Of a stretch of DNA of 64,000 nt, positions 6,503-15,745 are shown piece after piece. The notes under the pieces are model-generated. The model was not told the DNA's origin, did not search any database, and worked only from the letters and a program-made list of their open reading frames with translations. The stretch spans positions 1-64,000 of the forward strand of contig JBLHMB010000017.1 of assembly GCA_047621665.1 (NCBI GenBank), written 5' to 3'. A program made the translations under genes and the position numbers. The stretch's first letter is position 1. Each line of letters begins with the position of its first letter. Source of the DNA: Actimicrobium sp047621665 (lineage in GTDB: Bacteria; Pseudomonadota; Gammaproteobacteria; Burkholderiales; Burkholderiaceae_D).

Positions 6503-9352
6503 ATGAAAGTACTCGAATACCTCGGCCTCGATACCACCGGGGTCAGTGCGGCCTACCGCAAGGTAGTCGCCGCCATTGAGCGCGATGACTTTGCTGGCGC
6601 CCACATCAAGAAGCTGGTTGGTCCCGGCCACGGCAAGTTTTATCGCGCCAAACTCGGGGAGGCCGACCGCGTGCTGTTTTCGCTGGTGCGTCACGGCGAA
6701 CAGGTCTGTGCGCTGATGCTCGAAGTCATCCTGAACCATGATTACGACAAGTCGCGCTTCTTGCGCGGCGCGGCAATTGACGAGGCACGCATTCCCGATA
6801 TCGCCATCCTCGATGTGCCCGAGGCCCGCCACGAAGCGCAGGTGCTGCGCTACTTGCATCCGGATTCGCCGACGATTCATTTGCTCGGCAAGCCGATGTC
6901 GTTTGATGCTGCCCAGGACGATATTTTCCGCCAGCCGGCGCCGCTGATCGTGGTCGGTAGCGCCGGCAGTGGCAAGACCGCGCTGACCCTCGAAAAACTC
7001 AAGCAGGCCAGCGGAGACGTGCTGTACGTGACGCACTCGGCGTTCCTGGCCCGTAACGCGCGCGATCTGTATTACGCCAACGGCTACGAACAGCCCGGGC
7101 AGGATGCGCTGTTTCTGTCGTATCGCGAATTCCTTGAATCGATCCGGATGCCGCCCGGACGTGAAGCGCTGTGGCGCGATTTCGCCGGCTGGTTCGAGCG
7201 CGTGCGGGTCGGCTTCAAGGGCATCGATGCGCATCAGGCGTTCGAAGAAATCCGCGGCGTCATCACTGCTGGCGGTACTGGCGTACTCGAGCGTAGCGCC
7301 TATTTGTCACTCGGAATCCGCCAGTCGATTTTCAGTGACGAACAGCGGCCCGCGCTTTATGACTTGTTTGACAAATACCGTGCCTGGCTCGCGGATAGTG
7401 GCCTGTTTGATGTCAATCTGGTGGCGCAGCAATGGCAGGCGCTGGCGGCACCGCGCTATGATTTTGTCGTCATCGACGAAGTGCAGGATCTGACCGCCAT
7501 TCAGCTCGCGCTGGTGTTGCGCACACTGAAGCAACCTGGCCAGTTCCTGCTGTGTGGTGATTCGAACCAGATCGTGCATCCGAACTTTTTTTCGTGGGCG
7601 ACGGTGCGCAGCGTGTTCTGGCACGATCCGGCACTGGCCGAACGGCAAGCATTGCGCGTGCTGACTGCCAATTTCCGCAATGGCACCGAAGCCACGCGCG
7701 TCGCCAACCAGTTACTGAAAATTAAGCAACAGCGCTTCGGTTCGATTGATCGCGAGAGTAATTTTCTGGTCAGCAGTGTCGGCGGGGCTACCGGGCAAGT
7801 CGCGCTGATGGCCGACAAGGACAACATCAAGCGCGATCTCGACCGCCAGACCCGGCAATCGACGCGCTTCGCGGTGCTGGTCATGCGCGATGAAGACAAG
7901 CCCGCTGCGCGCCAGCATTTCGGTACGCCGCTACTGTTTTCCATCCATGAAGCGAAGGGGCTCGAATACGACAACATCGTGCTGTACCGGTTTGTTTCCG
8001 ATCATCGCGCCGAGTTTGCCAGTATTGCCGACGGAGTCGACAAGCAGACGCTCGAGATCGAGACGCTTGACTACCGGCGTGCGCGCGACAAGTCCGATAA
8101 ATCGATGGAGGTCTACAAATTTTTTGTCAATGCGCTGTACGTCGCGCTGACGCGGGCCATCACCAACCTGTACCTGGTCGAGTCCGATACCGCTCATCCG
8201 CTGTTCGACCTGCTTGATCTGGCCAGTGGTGGCGCGGTACAGGTCGAGGCTGGCAGTTCATCGATGGACGATTGGCAAAAGGAAGCGCGCAAACTCGAAT
8301 TGCAAGGCAAACAGGAACAGGCCGAGGCGATCCGGCGCGATATCCTGCGTCAGGCCGCCGTGCCGTGGCCGGTCTTTGATGCCGACAAGACGCGCGAGTT
8401 GCTGGTCAATGTGTTGCGTGACCAAATCCCCGGCAGCAAGCAGCGCCAGCAACTCTACGACATCGCCACTTGCTTTGATTTACCGATGCTGGCGAAGTGG
8501 CTGGTGGTCGATGCCAAGTTCGACGTGGCCCGTAATTTTGAAGCGCAACGCACGGCACTGCAAGGCAAGAGCTATTCGCCGTACTTCACGAATCACATCA
8601 AAGATATCTTGCGCCAGTGCGACCAGTACGGCGTCGATCACCGCTTGCCGCTGAACCAGACGCCGCTGATGGTGGCGGCGATTGCCGGCAATGTCGTACT
8701 GGTCAATGCTTTGCTCGAGCGTGGTGCCGACCGCGAGGCGGTCGATCACTATGGCTGGAATGCGCTGCACTGGGCGATGCGGGAAGCGTTTCTCGACAAG
8801 GACTTTGCGCGCGGGCCGTTCGCTCTTTTGTATGAATTGCTGGCACCGCCATCCATCGATGTCAGTAGCGTTGACCGGTTGGTTCGCATCGATCGGCACC
8901 TGGCCGAATATTTTCTGTTTCAGACGATGTGGGTGCTGTTTTCGTCGCGCTTCACACAACCTCAGCGCCGCCGGTATGCGGCCTTCGAGTCTGCGGCGAT
9001 CGTCGAAGCCTGGCAGTACCTGCCAAGTAACTTGGTCAGGCCGGAACGCCGCCAGCGCCAGCATATCTCCGGCGTCCTGGCACGCAATGAGGTTGCGCGT
9101 GATTATGTGTACAACCGGGCTCTGTTTGTCCGCGTGATGCAAGGCTGGTACCAGTTCAATCCGGAGTTGCGGGTGCGCCGCAGCGTGCAGGGCAGGGATA
9201 CCTGGGTGCCGGTGTTCGAGGTCTTGAACTTGCCGTTATTACGCGAGTTTGCTACGGAATTTATTGCTGAGCGTATTACCCGTTACCTGCACTCCGCCGG
9301 GTTACCCGCGCCTGCGCCGCAAATTGCCATTGCCTCACGACGGGTCAAGTAG
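6503..9352 (+). CDS. RelE-like / UvrD-like ATPase / ankyrin fusion protein
   Basis: A 949-residue multidomain protein. Residues about 15-87 resemble a RelE/ParE-fold domain (KKLVGPGHGKFYRAKLGEA, then LEVILNHDYDKSRFL). Residues about 130-560 form a superfamily 1 UvrD/Rep-type helicase-like ATPase: Walker A VGSAGSGKT (151-159), Walker B VVIDEVQDL (322-330), LTANFRN (387-393), IHEAKGLEYDNIVLY (481-495) and the motif VI segment NALYVALTRA (543-552). A linker with a helical KELQGKQEQAEAIRRD-like stretch follows, then ankyrin-type repeats at about 715-765 (TPLMVAAIAGNVVLVNALLE, GWNALHWAM) and a C-terminal domain of unknown fold. Such fusions recall TRANK1-like helicases. RNA or DNA as substrate is not known. 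It starts 97 bases after dcd, with no partner gene. A role in defence or RNA metabolism is only a possibility. Confidence 0.8.
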   Translation: MKVLEYLGLDTTGVSAAYRKVVAAIERDDFAGAHIKKLVGPGHGKFYRAKLGEADRVLFSLVRHGEQVCALMLEVILNHDYDKSRFLRGAAIDEARIPDIAILDVPEARHEAQVLRYLHPDSPTIHLLGKPMSFDAAQDDIFRQPAPLIVVGSAGSGKTALTLEKLKQASGDVLYVTHSAFLARNARDLYYANGYEQPGQDALFLSYREFLESIRMPPGREALWRDFAGWFERVRVGFKGIDAHQAFEEIRGVITAGGTGVLERSAYLSLGIRQSIFSDEQRPALYDLFDKYRAWLADSGLFDVNLVAQQWQALAAPRYDFVVIDEVQDLTAIQLALVLRTLKQPGQFLLCGDSNQIVHPNFFSWATVRSVFWHDPALAERQALRVLTANFRNGTEATRVANQLLKIKQQRFGSIDRESNFLVSSVGGATGQVALMADKDNIKRDLDRQTRQSTRFAVLVMRDEDKPAARQHFGTPLLFSIHEAKGLEYDNIVLYRFVSDHRAEFASIADGVDKQTLEIETLDYRRARDKSDKSMEVYKFFVNALYVALTRAITNLYLVESDTAHPLFDLLDLASGGAVQVEAGSSSMDDWQKEARKLELQGKQEQAEAIRRDILRQAAVPWPVFDADKTRELLVNVLRDQIPGSKQRQQLYDIATCFDLPMLAKWLVVDAKFDVARNFEAQRTALQGKSYSPYFTNHIKDILRQCDQYGVDHRLPLNQTPLMVAAIAGNVVLVNALLERGADREAVDHYGWNALHWAMREAFLDKDFARGPFALLYELLAPPSIDVSSVDRLVRIDRHLAEYFLFQTMWVLFSSRFTQPQRRRYAAFESAAIVEAWQYLPSNLVRPERRQRQHISGVLARNEVARDYVYNRALFVRVMQGWYQFNPELRVRRSVQGRDTWVPVFEVLNLPLLREFATEFIAERITRYLHSAGLPAPAPQIAIASRRVK

Positions 9353-9668
9353 CATTGACTGGTTGCGCCGGCTAGTGCAGCGAATGTTTTGCATACGGTG
9401 CAATGTCTTCCGGTTATGGCATCCCGGAAAATTAGTTCCAGAGCCTCGCCACAACAGGTGACGAGAGATTGTGATGCGTTGAGAGCGCTGAATACGTCCG
9501 GAAATTCGCGGCAACACTCCTGCTTTTACGAACTAAACGCGTGAATTAATCAGTATAAACATGTGGATATGCCGCTAGACTTGGGTCTGTTCTGCGCGGG
9601 CGCGTTCGCTCGCAGCACAAGCAAGTCCTCTGGAGAGGATTGCTAACCCATTACCTGGAAGTTCCCTC
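9353..9668. other. Leader region of the TerC gene
   Basis: A 316-base gene-free stretch. It contains a small perfect hairpin TCCTCT-GG-AGAGGA near 9630 close to the terC-family start. A manganese (yybP-ykoY) riboswitch was looked for because TerC/Alx genes often carry one, but the conserved cores were not found. Confidence 0.4.
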
Positions 9669-10628
9669 ATGCAAACAATTGCTCCCCTCTGGCTGTGGAT
9701 CACGTTCGGCGGCATCGTGCTGCTGTCGTTATTCGTTGATTTTTTCGTTCTCAAAAAGCAGGGCGCACACGATATTGGTGTGAAAGAAGCGCTGAAATGG
9801 TCGCTGGTCTGGATTGCGCTGAGCTTGTTGTTCAACGTTCTGTTCTGGTGGGCGGTCAAGGATGCGACCGGATCAGTCGAGATCGCCAACACAAAAGGGC
9901 TGGAATTCCTGACCGGTTACCTGATCGAAAAGTCGCTGGCAGTAGACAACATCTTTGTATTTTTGCTGATCTTTACCTACTTCGCGGTACCTACGGCCTT
10001 CCAGAAGCGGGTGCTGATGATCGGTATCATCGGGGCGATTGTCTTGCGCTCCATCATGATTCTGGTCGGCGGGTGGTTGCTGGCTGAGTTCCACTGGATT
10101 TTGTATCTGTTCGGCGCGTTCCTGATCATCACGGGTGTCAAGATGTGGTGGGCGGCTGGCCAGGAGCCTGATCTGGATGACAATCCTGCGTTGAAGTTGT
10201 TGCGTAAGTTCTTGCCTGTCAGTAAAAACTACGACGGTGAAAGTTTCTGGACGATGGAAAATGGTAAGAAGATCGCTACCCCGCTGTTTATGGTGATCTG
10301 TCTGATTGCGCTCACCGATGTGATCTTCGCGGTAGATTCCATTCCGGCCATTTTTGCCATCACCAGTGATCCGTTTATCGTACTGGCCAGTAATGTCTTT
10401 GCGGTCTTGGGATTGCGTGCCATGTACTTCCTGCTGGCTGCCGTGGCGAACAAGTTCCATCTGCTGAACTATGGTCTGGCAGTGATCCTGGTGTTCATTG
10501 GTGCCAAGATGTGTCTGGTCGATGTGGTCAAGATTCCGGTGATGGCCTCGTTGGGTGTGGTGGTAGGCATCCTGATCCTGACCATGTGGTTAAGCGTGCG
10601 TAGTGCGCCCGAGCAGCCCAAAGAATAA
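9669..10628 (+). CDS. TerC family integral membrane protein
   Basis: A 319-residue inner-membrane protein of the TerC/Alx family, whose members export or balance Mn2+ and relate to tellurite resistance genes. About eight or nine hydrophobic segments are visible, with the family motifs FLTGYLIEKSLAVDNIFVF (about 78-96) and ALTDVIFAVDSIPAIFAI (about 210-227), whose paired acidic residues lie within the membrane. The ATG at 9669 follows GGAAG. It is monocistronic, and convergent with the ankyrin gene downstream. The exact ion cannot be read from sequence. Confidence 0.9.
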   Translation: MQTIAPLWLWITFGGIVLLSLFVDFFVLKKQGAHDIGVKEALKWSLVWIALSLLFNVLFWWAVKDATGSVEIANTKGLEFLTGYLIEKSLAVDNIFVFLLIFTYFAVPTAFQKRVLMIGIIGAIVLRSIMILVGGWLLAEFHWILYLFGAFLIITGVKMWWAAGQEPDLDDNPALKLLRKFLPVSKNYDGESFWTMENGKKIATPLFMVICLIALTDVIFAVDSIPAIFAITSDPFIVLASNVFAVLGLRAMYFLLAAVANKFHLLNYGLAVILVFIGAKMCLVDVVKIPVMASLGVVVGILILTMWLSVRSAPEQPKE

Positions 10629-10716
10629 GGCTATCCTGTTTTCGGGACGGTTTATCGAACTGGTGTCGCGGCAAGACGTCAGTTCGTTGGCCTTCCTGCC
10701 GATCAATGCCATGTCA

Positions 10717-11844
10717 TCACGCGTCGTCAGGCCAGGGATGCCCATGGAGTTCCTGATACAAGGCAGCCACGGTCGGAAACTCCCAATTACGGGCAAATAC
10801 AGCGTTTGGATTGGCGCCGTGCTGTACCAGCAACTTGCGCATTGGCTCCGAGCGCAGACTGACGGCCAGCATCAGCGGCGTGACGCCATTGAGATCGGCC
10901 AGGTCCGCAGTGGCGTGCAATTCCAGTAGCGTCCTTACCGCCTCGAGGTGAGAATTCTGGACTGCATAATGCAGCGCAGTACGTCCCTCCATCACTTCCA
11001 GCGTCAGCGCATTGACATCGACGCCACCCTCGGTGACCAGGAAACGTAATGCTTCGTGGTGTCCTTGGAGGGCCGCCATATGGATCGCCGCACGCGCCGG
11101 ATGTTCGGCGCGCATATGCATCGGTAACCCTGCTCGCTGCCATCCCCGTAACACAGCCATGTTGCCGTCGTTAGCGGCACGGTGAAGCAAGTTACGTCGT
11201 TGCTCATCCCATTGCAGCGGATTACAACCCTGAGCGATCAGAGCGCTTGCCGCAAGATGGCAATCGTCATCGTCTCTTTCCCATGTTTTTTGGAGCAAGG
11301 CGAGCGCTGCAAGCGCTGGTTGATCGGTGTTCGCGCCCGCTGCAATGAGCGCGTCGATCCGCTCTTTGAGCGGTAACGGATTGACGGTTCTCGGCCATGC
11401 ATTCTCGCCATACAGACAGACCTTTTGCAGCATGGTGCTCCCGTCTGTCATTTGGTTCGGGTCAAGCAGCCCGTGTCGGATCAAAGTCTCGACCGCTTTG
11501 AATTTGACAGGATTGCCAAGCGTGCAGGCAGTTGCCACGCCCGACCAGAATTGTGTTCCGGAGGGCAGTTGAGCAAGGGCGTGGCGGATCTCGGTACGTT
11601 CTTCGAATGAAAAATCCAGTTTTGCGCCGGGCATCAGCAATTCAAGCGCATCGATCTGATTTTTTAGTGGTTGATTACAGAGTTGCCGCCAGCGCGCCTG
11701 CGCCGAGCTCGATAGCACGGGAACGGTGGGGGAAGAGGGCGCACCGGCTGGCGGCTCGACGGGTTGCACTGGCACGACTGCTGCGGCCGGTGCCGCCACA
11801 TTGGCTCGCCCGAGTGGACAGATTTTTGCTAGACAATTGAACAT
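10717..11844 (-). CDS. Ankyrin-repeat protein, candidate type III effector
   Basis: A 375-residue protein. Residues 1-50 are low-complexity Ala/Pro/Val/Ser with no acidic residue in the first 29, a plausible type III secretion signal. Residues about 50-215 are helical without a known fold. Residues about 216-350 contain three to four ankyrin repeats (RRNLLHRAANDGNMAVLR, then AAIHMAALQGHHEALRFLV, GRTALHYAVQNSHLEAVRTL, GVTPLMLAVSLRSEPMRKLL). A perfect hrp box lies 46 bases upstream (11891-11918). There is no Shine-Dalgarno sequence. Ankyrins bind proteins, so a host target is inferred, not shown. It could instead be an internal ankyrin protein. Confidence 0.75.
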   Translation of the reverse strand: MFNCLAKICPLGRANVAAPAAAVVPVQPVEPPAGAPSSPTVPVLSSSAQARWRQLCNQPLKNQIDALELLMPGAKLDFSFEERTEIRHALAQLPSGTQFWSGVATACTLGNPVKFKAVETLIRHGLLDPNQMTDGSTMLQKVCLYGENAWPRTVNPLPLKERIDALIAAGANTDQPALAALALLQKTWERDDDDCHLAASALIAQGCNPLQWDEQRRNLLHRAANDGNMAVLRGWQRAGLPMHMRAEHPARAAIHMAALQGHHEALRFLVTEGGVDVNALTLEVMEGRTALHYAVQNSHLEAVRTLLELHATADLADLNGVTPLMLAVSLRSEPMRKLLVQHGANPNAVFARNWEFPTVAALYQELHGHPWPDDA

Positions 11845-11890
11845 AGGGGAACCAGTTTCTCAATGAATATCGACGCATGTCGACCGCCAT

Positions 11891-11918
11891 TGAGTGGACC
11901 GGGTTGAGCAATGGTTCC
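11891..11918 (-). promoter_or_regulatory. HrpL-type hrp box (perfect consensus)
   Basis: Minus strand GGAACC (11918-11913), a 15-base spacer, CCACTCA (11897-11891). It sits between the terminator of the decarboxylase gene and the ankyrin gene start at 11844, so it is insulated from upstream transcription. Confidence 0.8.
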
Positions 11919-11930
11919 GCTAAGGCACAG

Positions 11931-11962
11931 AAAAATAGTGACCGGCCCCGGTAGGGGGCCGG
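11931..11962 (-). terminator. Rho-independent terminator of the decarboxylase gene
   Basis: On the minus strand an 8-bp GC stem (CCGGCCCC, 11942-11949, with GGGGCCGG, 11955-11962) is followed a few bases later by five T (11935-11931). It begins 9 bases past the decarboxylase stop codon. Confidence 0.8.
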
Positions 11963-11971
11963 CGTGCAAAT

Positions 11972-14224
11972 TTACTTGCGCACGCAATCCACAAAATAAC
12001 CGCGCTTGCCATCGACTTCGCGGGTGACCAGACCATGCACATCGGTCTCGAACCCAGGAAATTTCTCGTTGAAATCACGCGCGAATTTCAGGTAATCGAC
12101 GATGGTCTTGTTAAAGCGCTCGCCCGGGATCAGCAGCGGAATGCCAGGTGGATACGGTGTCAGCAGGATCGACGTGACGCGCCCTTCAAGCTCGTCAATC
12201 GGCACCCGGTCGATTTCGCGGTGCGCCATCATGGCAAACGCATCCGATGGTTTCATGGCTGGTTGCATGTCCGACAGATACATCTCGGTAGTCAGTCGGG
12301 CGATATCGTAAGCCTTGTAGAAATCATGGATCTGCTGGCACAGGTCACGCAAGCCGATCCGTTCGTAGCGTGGATTGGCCGCGGCGAATTCCGGCAGAAT
12401 GCGCCACAGCGGCTGGTTCTTGTCGTAGTCATCCTTGAACTGCTGGAGCGCTGTCAGCAGCGTATTCCAGCGGCCCTTGGTGATGCCGATCGTGAACATG
12501 ATGAAGAACGAATACAGTCCGCACTTCTCGATGATGACGCCATGCTCGGCCAGATATTTGGTGACGATCGAGGCCGGAATGCCGGTCTCGCCGAACTTGC
12601 CGTCGAGCGACAGGCCCGGGTTGACGATGGTGGCCTTGATCGGGTCGAGCATGTTGAAGCCGGGCGCGAGATTGCCAAAGCCATGCCAGTCATCTTCGGC
12701 GCGGATCATCCAGTCATCGCGGTCACCGATGCCGTCTTCCGAAAAGGTGTCCGGTCCCCAGACCTGGAACCACCAGTCATGACCCCATTCGAGGTCGATT
12801 TTTTTCATCGCGCGGCGGAAGTCGAGTGCTTCGAGGATGCTTTCCTCGACCAGTGCGGTACCACCCGGCGCTTCCATCATTGCGGCAGCGACATCGAGCG
12901 ACGCGATGATCGAATACTGTGGCGAGGTCGACGTGTGCATCAGATAGGCTTCGTTGAAGGCATCCTGATCGAGTTTGACGGTTTCGGATTCGCGCACCAG
13001 GATTTGCGAGGCCTGTGACAGGCCCGCCAGCAATTTGTGGGTCGACTGGGTCGAAAAAATCATCGATTTTTTAGCCCTTGGCCGATCTTTGCCGATTGCA
13101 TGCATGTCCTTGTAGAAGTCATGGAAGGTTGCATGCGGCAACCATGCCTCATCGAAATGCAGCGTATCGATTTCGCCATCGAGCATCTGCTTGAGGGTTT
13201 CGACGTTATAGATCACGCCGTCGTACGTCGATTGGGTGATGGTCAGGATGCGCGGCTTCTGGTTTTTGGCTTCGCGTGCAAACGGATTGGCTTCGATCTT
13301 TTTGCGGATGTTTTCCATCGTGAATTCTGACAGCGGAATCGGCCCGATAATGCCCAGATGATTGCGGGTCGGCATCAGGAACACCGGAATCGCGCCGGTC
13401 ATGATGATCGCGTGCAGGATCGACTTGTGGCAATTGCGGTCGACCACGACGATGTCGCCCGGGGCCACCGTCGAATGCCAGACCATCTTGTTACTGGTGC
13501 TGGTGCCGTTGGTGACGAAGTAGCAGTGGTCGGCATTGAAGATGCGCGCCGCATTGCGTTCGCTGGCGGCGACCGGACCGGTATGGTCGAGCAACTGGCC
13601 GAGTTCTTCGACCGCATTGCAGACGTCGGCGCGCAGCATGTTTTCACCAAAAAATTGATGGAACATCTGGCCGATCGGCGACTTCAGGAAAGCTACGCCG
13701 CCGGAGTGTCCCGGGCAGTGCCACGAGTACGAACCGTCATTGGCGTAATGCACCAGCGCGCGGAAGAACGGCGGCGACAGACCGTCCAGGTAGGACTTGG
13801 CTTCGCGGATGATGTGGCGCGCAACGAATTCCGGTGTGTCTTCGAACATGTGGATGAAGCCATGCAGTTCGCGCAGGATATCGTTGGGGATATGGCGCGA
13901 GGTGCGGGTTTCTCCGTACAGATAAATCGGGATATCGGCATTCTTGTGGCGGATTTCGGCAACAAATGCACGCAGCGGCCGCAGTGCATGGTCGGATTCT
14001 TCCAGCGAGCCGGTACCGAATTCTTCATCGTCGATCGACAGGATGAATGCCGACGCGCGGGATTGTTGCTGGGCGAACTGCGACAGGTCGCCGTAGCTGG
14101 TCACGCCAAGCACTTCCATGCCCTCTTTTTCCATCGCCTCGGCAAGCGCGCGGATGCCCAGACCGGAAGTGTTTTCAGAGCGGAAGTCCTCGTCGATGAT
14201 GACGATAGGGAAGCGAAATTTCAT
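11972..14224 (-). CDS. Orn/Lys/Arg decarboxylase (PLP fold III)
   Basis: A 750-residue pyridoxal-phosphate enzyme of the inducible Orn/Lys/Arg decarboxylase family (AdiA/LdcI/SpeF type), making a diamine or agmatine and CO2 and helping in acid resistance or polyamine supply. There is a wing domain at 1-130, a PLP core with STQSTHKLLAGLSQ (391-404, Lys397 as the Schiff-base lysine) and HFDEAW (357-362), and the C-terminal domain. Length matches AdiA (about 755) better than LdcI (about 715), but substrate cannot be fixed from these features. ATG 14224 is chosen because GGAG lies 6 bases upstream; the longer frame to 14368 lacks this. It stands alone with its own terminator. Confidence 0.92.
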   Translation of the reverse strand: MKFRFPIVIIDEDFRSENTSGLGIRALAEAMEKEGMEVLGVTSYGDLSQFAQQQSRASAFILSIDDEEFGTGSLEESDHALRPLRAFVAEIRHKNADIPIYLYGETRTSRHIPNDILRELHGFIHMFEDTPEFVARHIIREAKSYLDGLSPPFFRALVHYANDGSYSWHCPGHSGGVAFLKSPIGQMFHQFFGENMLRADVCNAVEELGQLLDHTGPVAASERNAARIFNADHCYFVTNGTSTSNKMVWHSTVAPGDIVVVDRNCHKSILHAIIMTGAIPVFLMPTRNHLGIIGPIPLSEFTMENIRKKIEANPFAREAKNQKPRILTITQSTYDGVIYNVETLKQMLDGEIDTLHFDEAWLPHATFHDFYKDMHAIGKDRPRAKKSMIFSTQSTHKLLAGLSQASQILVRESETVKLDQDAFNEAYLMHTSTSPQYSIIASLDVAAAMMEAPGGTALVEESILEALDFRRAMKKIDLEWGHDWWFQVWGPDTFSEDGIGDRDDWMIRAEDDWHGFGNLAPGFNMLDPIKATIVNPGLSLDGKFGETGIPASIVTKYLAEHGVIIEKCGLYSFFIMFTIGITKGRWNTLLTALQQFKDDYDKNQPLWRILPEFAAANPRYERIGLRDLCQQIHDFYKAYDIARLTTEMYLSDMQPAMKPSDAFAMMAHREIDRVPIDELEGRVTSILLTPYPPGIPLLIPGERFNKTIVDYLKFARDFNEKFPGFETDVHGLVTREVDGKRGYFVDCVRK

Positions 14225-14388
14225 GTGTTCTCCAGAGGCCGTATAGGCCACGCGGCGGGTGGGGCGCACCGCAGGTCGGGGCGCGCCGTGAGTAAAAGTG
14301 CGATCGGAATCAGCGAACGCGAATTCTCGCAGAAATGGAGCGATGGCGGGATGACCGTTGCGTGACATCCTGCCACGGATTCATTGGT

Positions 14389-14973
14389 TCAGTGTGCCGC
14401 ACCCAGCAAATGCGGAAACCATGCCAGTGCACCGAGGCCGAGACCTACGGTGGCGATGCCGTATGCCAGATATTGCATCCAGCGGCGGCGCGTCAGCAGC
14501 GTGATGGCCGCCAGCGAAATGGCGATTTGCTCGGCCGTAGTTGCCAGCGCCCAGCGATGATGTTCATGCATCTGCGCTTCGGATTGATGGTTGAAATCGA
14601 GTGACGCGGCTTCGAGTTTTTCGGCCGCCTGTTTGATTTCTTCCTTTTCGGCCTTGTAGCGCAGCACGTCGGCTTTGTATTTCTCGACATTGACACCGGG
14701 AAGAGCCATTGCCAGTTCGGCCAGATTTTGCTTGTTCGATTTGGCCTGGTAGTAATTCCACTGATTGGCTGCTTCGGTTTTCTTGATGGCGGCATCGTTC
14801 TTGAGCATGGCCGCATTGTTTTGCGTGGCACCGCCGAGATAGCCGAACAACGCGCCAACGGTAGCCAGAATCGCTGTCATGACCGCGATGCGGCCGGAAA
14901 ATTTATCGCCATCGTGGCCGGCGTGTTCGACTGCATGGTCATGCGGTCCGTGGACATGAAAACCATCTGACAT
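14389..14973 (-). CDS. DUF4337 domain protein
   Basis: A 194-residue inner-membrane protein of the DUF4337 family, of unknown function. It has a His-rich N-terminus (HVHGPHDHAVEHAGHDGDK), a first hydrophobic segment at about 30-48 (MTAILATVGALFGYLGGAT), a long charged helix that probably forms a coiled coil (about 60-130) and two hydrophobic segments near the C-terminus. It begins 2 bases after the folA stop with AAAGG upstream, so it is translated from the folA transcript. Confidence 0.85.
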   Translation of the reverse strand: MSDGFHVHGPHDHAVEHAGHDGDKFSGRIAVMTAILATVGALFGYLGGATQNNAAMLKNDAAIKKTEAANQWNYYQAKSNKQNLAELAMALPGVNVEKYKADVLRYKAEKEEIKQAAEKLEAASLDFNHQSEAQMHEHHRWALATTAEQIAISLAAITLLTRRRWMQYLAYGIATVGLGLGALAWFPHLLGAAH

Positions 14974-14975
14974 GG

Positions 14976-15464
14976 CTAACCTTTCTGGCGTTGGTAGGTG
15001 ACGAAAGCGAAATCGAATCCATTCGATGACGAGTGATGGGTGTCGCGTGTAGTTTCTATCCATGACGCCGGATCGATCGCGGGAAAAAAGGCGTCGCACT
15101 CAAAACGCTGACTGATCTCGGTAACGATCAGGCGGTCAGCCAGCGGCAGCGCCAGCCGGTAGATTTCTGCGCCACCGATGACGAACACTTCAGCCGCTTC
15201 CGGCAGGTCCAGTGCCACTTGCAACGAGGCGACGGTCTCGACACCGTCATGGTGCCAGTCCGGATTGCGGCTGATGACGATGTTGCGCCGGTTCGGCAGC
15301 GGCCGGCCGATTGACTCGAATGTCTTGCGCCCCATCAGGATCGGATGGCCGGTGGTGGTGCGCTTGAAATGAGCCAGGTCTTCCGGCAATTTCCACGGCA
15401 GCATGTTGCGGATGCCGATACCACCGGCGTTGTCGGTGGCGACGATCAGGGTGAGAAGTGTCAT
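14976..15464 (-). CDS. folA: Dihydrofolate reductase
   Basis: A 162-residue cytoplasmic enzyme that reduces dihydrofolate to tetrahydrofolate with NADPH, regenerating the cofactor used up by ThyA. Motifs: GIRNMLPWKLPEDLAHFK (17-34, catalytic Asp29), GRKTFESIGRPLPNRRNIV (45-63) and VIGGAEIY (about 94-101). Start ATG 15464 fits the family length; the longer frame to 15617 does not. It is followed at once by DUF4337. ThyA, commonly next to folA, is here on the same strand but 4.1 kb upstream, with opposite-strand genes between them. Confidence 0.97.
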   Translation of the reverse strand: MTLLTLIVATDNAGGIGIRNMLPWKLPEDLAHFKRTTTGHPILMGRKTFESIGRPLPNRRNIVISRNPDWHHDGVETVASLQVALDLPEAAEVFVIGGAEIYRLALPLADRLIVTEISQRFECDAFFPAIDPASWIETTRDTHHSSSNGFDFAFVTYQRQKG

Positions 15465-15745
15465 GTCAGGTCGTTCGGAAATACGGGTTGGCGGAGGCTG
15501 AATACAGGTCGAACGTTGGATTATACCGGCGCAAAAGGTCCGTGGCAGACAAAGCGCTGTTGGGCCGATGGCAAGTAGCTGCGTGGTCGATGAACAGCAC
15601 TGTCGTATTGTCCTCACGTTCGCGCAGGACTATTAGCTCTATTGCAAATAAACCTGGGCTAGCGTGCCACTAATCACTAAAAATTCAATTTAAAAGCTAC
15701 TTTCGGTGACTTTTTGTATTTTTAACTTTGCCGGGAGTCGTCGTC

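Noticed and set aside
9353..9668. Manganese (yybP-ykoY) riboswitch upstream of the TerC gene
   Set aside because: The conserved core sequences of the class were not found; only a small hairpin near the start is visible.
12035..14365. Long plus-strand open frames opposite the decarboxylase gene
   Set aside because: They mirror the coding frame of a well-conserved 750-residue enzyme in GC-rich DNA and show no family motifs or ribosome sites.
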